Shown one piece after another: positions 13,603-14,807 of a stretch of DNA of 14,807 nt (positions are counted from its first letter, which is position 1; the number at the start of each line of letters is the position of its first letter). Source of the stretch: JBEAUL01 sp041161475 (GTDB lineage: Bacteria; Pseudomonadota; Gammaproteobacteria; UBA6186; Azoamicaceae). Made by a program: the position numbers and the translations under genes. Under the pieces are notes generated by a model. It was not told where the DNA came from. It ran no database searches and saw nothing but the letters and a program-made list of their open reading frames with translations. Where the stretch lies: positions 1-14,807 of the forward strand of contig JBEAUL010000023.1 of NCBI GenBank assembly GCA_041161475.1, given 5' to 3'.

Positions 13603-14571
13603 TCAATCTATGAGCAAATTCACAATCAAGCGAACGATCATTTCTTTCTGGCTAGGATCGCTTTCGGCTACTAACAAAGCCAAGGCGACCAGTCCATTTT
13701 CATTAAGCTTAATTGGGATACTCTGTGATTTCAGATAGAGCAAAAACATGAAACTGCCAATACGCTTATTTCCATCAGTAAAGGGATGGTCCTTGATGAT
13801 AAAGTACAGCAGGTGTGCGGCTTTTTCTTCCGCTGTTTTATACAGAGACTCTCCATCAAAAGTTTGCTCAATGTTGTGCAAAATGCTATCCAGACCATGA
13901 TTACGTTCTTGCCCAAAAAAGCCTGTTGCCTCGTTCTGTGCGGCTAAATTCACTTTCAATGACTCAATGGCCGATAATGCTGTCTTGTAAGTCAGTTTTG
14001 GGAGGGAATTCTTGGTTTGGGTAGGTAGTTTTAAATCACCTTCATCATAAGCTAACAGCAGGCCCCAGGTTTTCGTGTACTCTAAAATGAGCTGTATAGC
14101 TTCCTGACCGAGGTCATTAACCATATCATGGTGCACTAAGGTCTTTTGTAGTAACTCAACCGCTTGCTGTAATTCATGTATGCCGCGCTCAGATAGGCGC
14201 TTATTGTAAGTTGTATATCCACGTATTAGGTGATCTTTCAATACTTGGCTTGCCCATTTTCTAAATTGCACCCCCGCTTTAGAGTTTACCCGGTAGCCAA
14301 CGGATATAATGGCGTCGAGGTTATAGTACTCAACATCACGTGTAACTTCACGACTTCCTTCTTTTTGAACTGTTGCATATTTTGCAACAGTTGCCTCGCG
14401 GTCCAATTCGTCGGCTTTGAAGGCATTATTCAGATGTCGTGAAATAACTGACTTGTCACGACCAAATAACTGGACCATCTGAGCCATAGATAGCCAAACG
14501 GTTTCATCGGAAAGGGTAACGTCCAGCTTGATGTGCCCATCTTTGGCGGTATATATTACAACTTCGGTCAT
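13603..14571 (-). CDS. RhuM-Fic fusion family protein
   Basis: A 322-residue protein with an N-terminal RhuM-like domain (about 1-130, including LSDETVWLSMAQMVQLFG, DKSVISRHL, and a YYNLDAIISVGYRV block) and a C-terminal Fic/DOC domain (about 190-314). The Fic motif HPFTDGNKR (262-270) is intact with catalytic His262 and phosphate-binding GNKR, so nucleotidyl (usually AMP) transfer is chemically possible. RhuM-type proteins are named after a Salmonella pathogenicity-island gene of unclear function; they are common in variable islands. ATG 14571 is preferred to TTG 14595, because GGAGGG stands seven bases upstream and MTEVVIY is the normal beginning. I see no partner antitoxin gene in the 236 bp upstream, so it may act alone. 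Its base composition is less A+T-rich than that of its neighbour. Confidence 0.93.
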   Translation of the reverse strand: MTEVVIYTAKDGHIKLDVTLSDETVWLSMAQMVQLFGRDKSVISRHLNNAFKADELDREATVAKYATVQKEGSREVTRDVEYYNLDAIISVGYRVNSKAGVQFRKWASQVLKDHLIRGYTTYNKRLSERGIHELQQAVELLQKTLVHHDMVNDLGQEAIQLILEYTKTWGLLLAYDEGDLKLPTQTKNSLPKLTYKTALSAIESLKVNLAAQNEATGFFGQERNHGLDSILHNIEQTFDGESLYKTAEEKAAHLLYFIIKDHPFTDGNKRIGSFMFLLYLKSQSIPIKLNENGLVALALLVAESDPSQKEMIVRLIVNLLID

Positions 14572-14807
14572 AAATGACCCTCCGACTATGTTCAATCTGT
14601 ACCAGTGCTTAATTTTAACACAGGCGTTTAGTTTGGCCCATAAAATAGGAGGACGTAGGTATTATATGTACAATCCATAGCAAACACGGGTACAAACACA
14701 AGACTACGCCGATACAGAAACCGATACCATGAAAGAAAATGTTTCCGTAAAACCAAAAACCAGTTAATTGGAGTGATTTTTTATGTGATAAGTATCATGT
14801 ATAATAA
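14572..14807. other. Right-edge stretch with a possible broken mini-ORF
   Basis: No convincing gene is present. AGGAGG (14647-14652) precedes ATG 14666, which hits TAG after four codons. The same frame then stays open to TAA 14765-14767 (34 codons in all) and contains an ATG at 14729 that would give 12 residues. GGGTACAA is at 14688-14695. It may be the remnant of a gene; support is weak. Confidence 0.3.

Overview
The window looks like a chromosomal segment of a gammaproteobacterium with a host-associated or intracellular lifestyle. The basis is gammaproteobacterial-type AstA/AstD/AstB, ZnuA/ZnuC/ZnuB, UbiA, L28 and L33 proteins, together with one gene that reads as a secreted nucleotidyl cyclase toxin/effector. 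Moderate A+T content, effector-like genes and unknown alpha/coiled-coil proteins would fit the Legionellales or relatives. That placement is an inference; no marker in the window fixes the genus.

Layout, left to right. Positions 1-4606 (minus strand) hold a compact arginine succinyltransferase (AST) operon, transcribed M20 hydrolase > astA > astD > astB. Its genes overlap or nearly touch, and astB runs off the left edge. The M20 metallohydrolase stands where enteric operons have astC, and it may replace the usual last enzyme, AstE. Its 5' leader carries two imperfect 20-21 bp tandem repeats spaced 30 bp apart. Positions 4677-6200 (minus) encode a 507-residue protein with the key motifs of the class II cyclase family (anthrax edema factor, Bordetella CyaA, Pseudomonas ExoY). 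Positions 6288-8899 are a zinc-uptake locus: znuC-znuB on minus and znuA on plus, with the two divergent start codons sharing one CATG. Positions 8869-9458 (minus) are a mazEF-type toxin-antitoxin pair, whose promoter carries three repeats at an exact 16 bp period. Positions 9604-10202 (plus) are rpmB-rpmG with a sigma70-like promoter and a terminator, followed by ubiA (10210-11076) and tRNA-Phe(GAA) (11189-11264).

From the tRNA to the right edge the sequence has an accessory character. It is visibly A+T-richer up to about 13.6 kb and contains a coiled-coil gene broken by one in-frame TAA (11533-12318), an unrecognised 376-residue protein (12395-13525), and a RhuM-Fic family protein (13603-14571). 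A GGGTACAA motif recurs near both ends of this block. No integrase or transposase is visible.

How the genes fit together: the AST enzymes turn arginine into glutamate and succinate as a carbon and nitrogen source, ZnuABC scavenges zinc, and the cyclase would raise cyclic nucleotides in a eukaryotic host cell if it is exported. Each of these is plausible for growth inside a host. There is no evidence in the sequence that they are co-regulated, except that the cyclase gene reads in the same direction toward the AST operon across a 70 bp gap.
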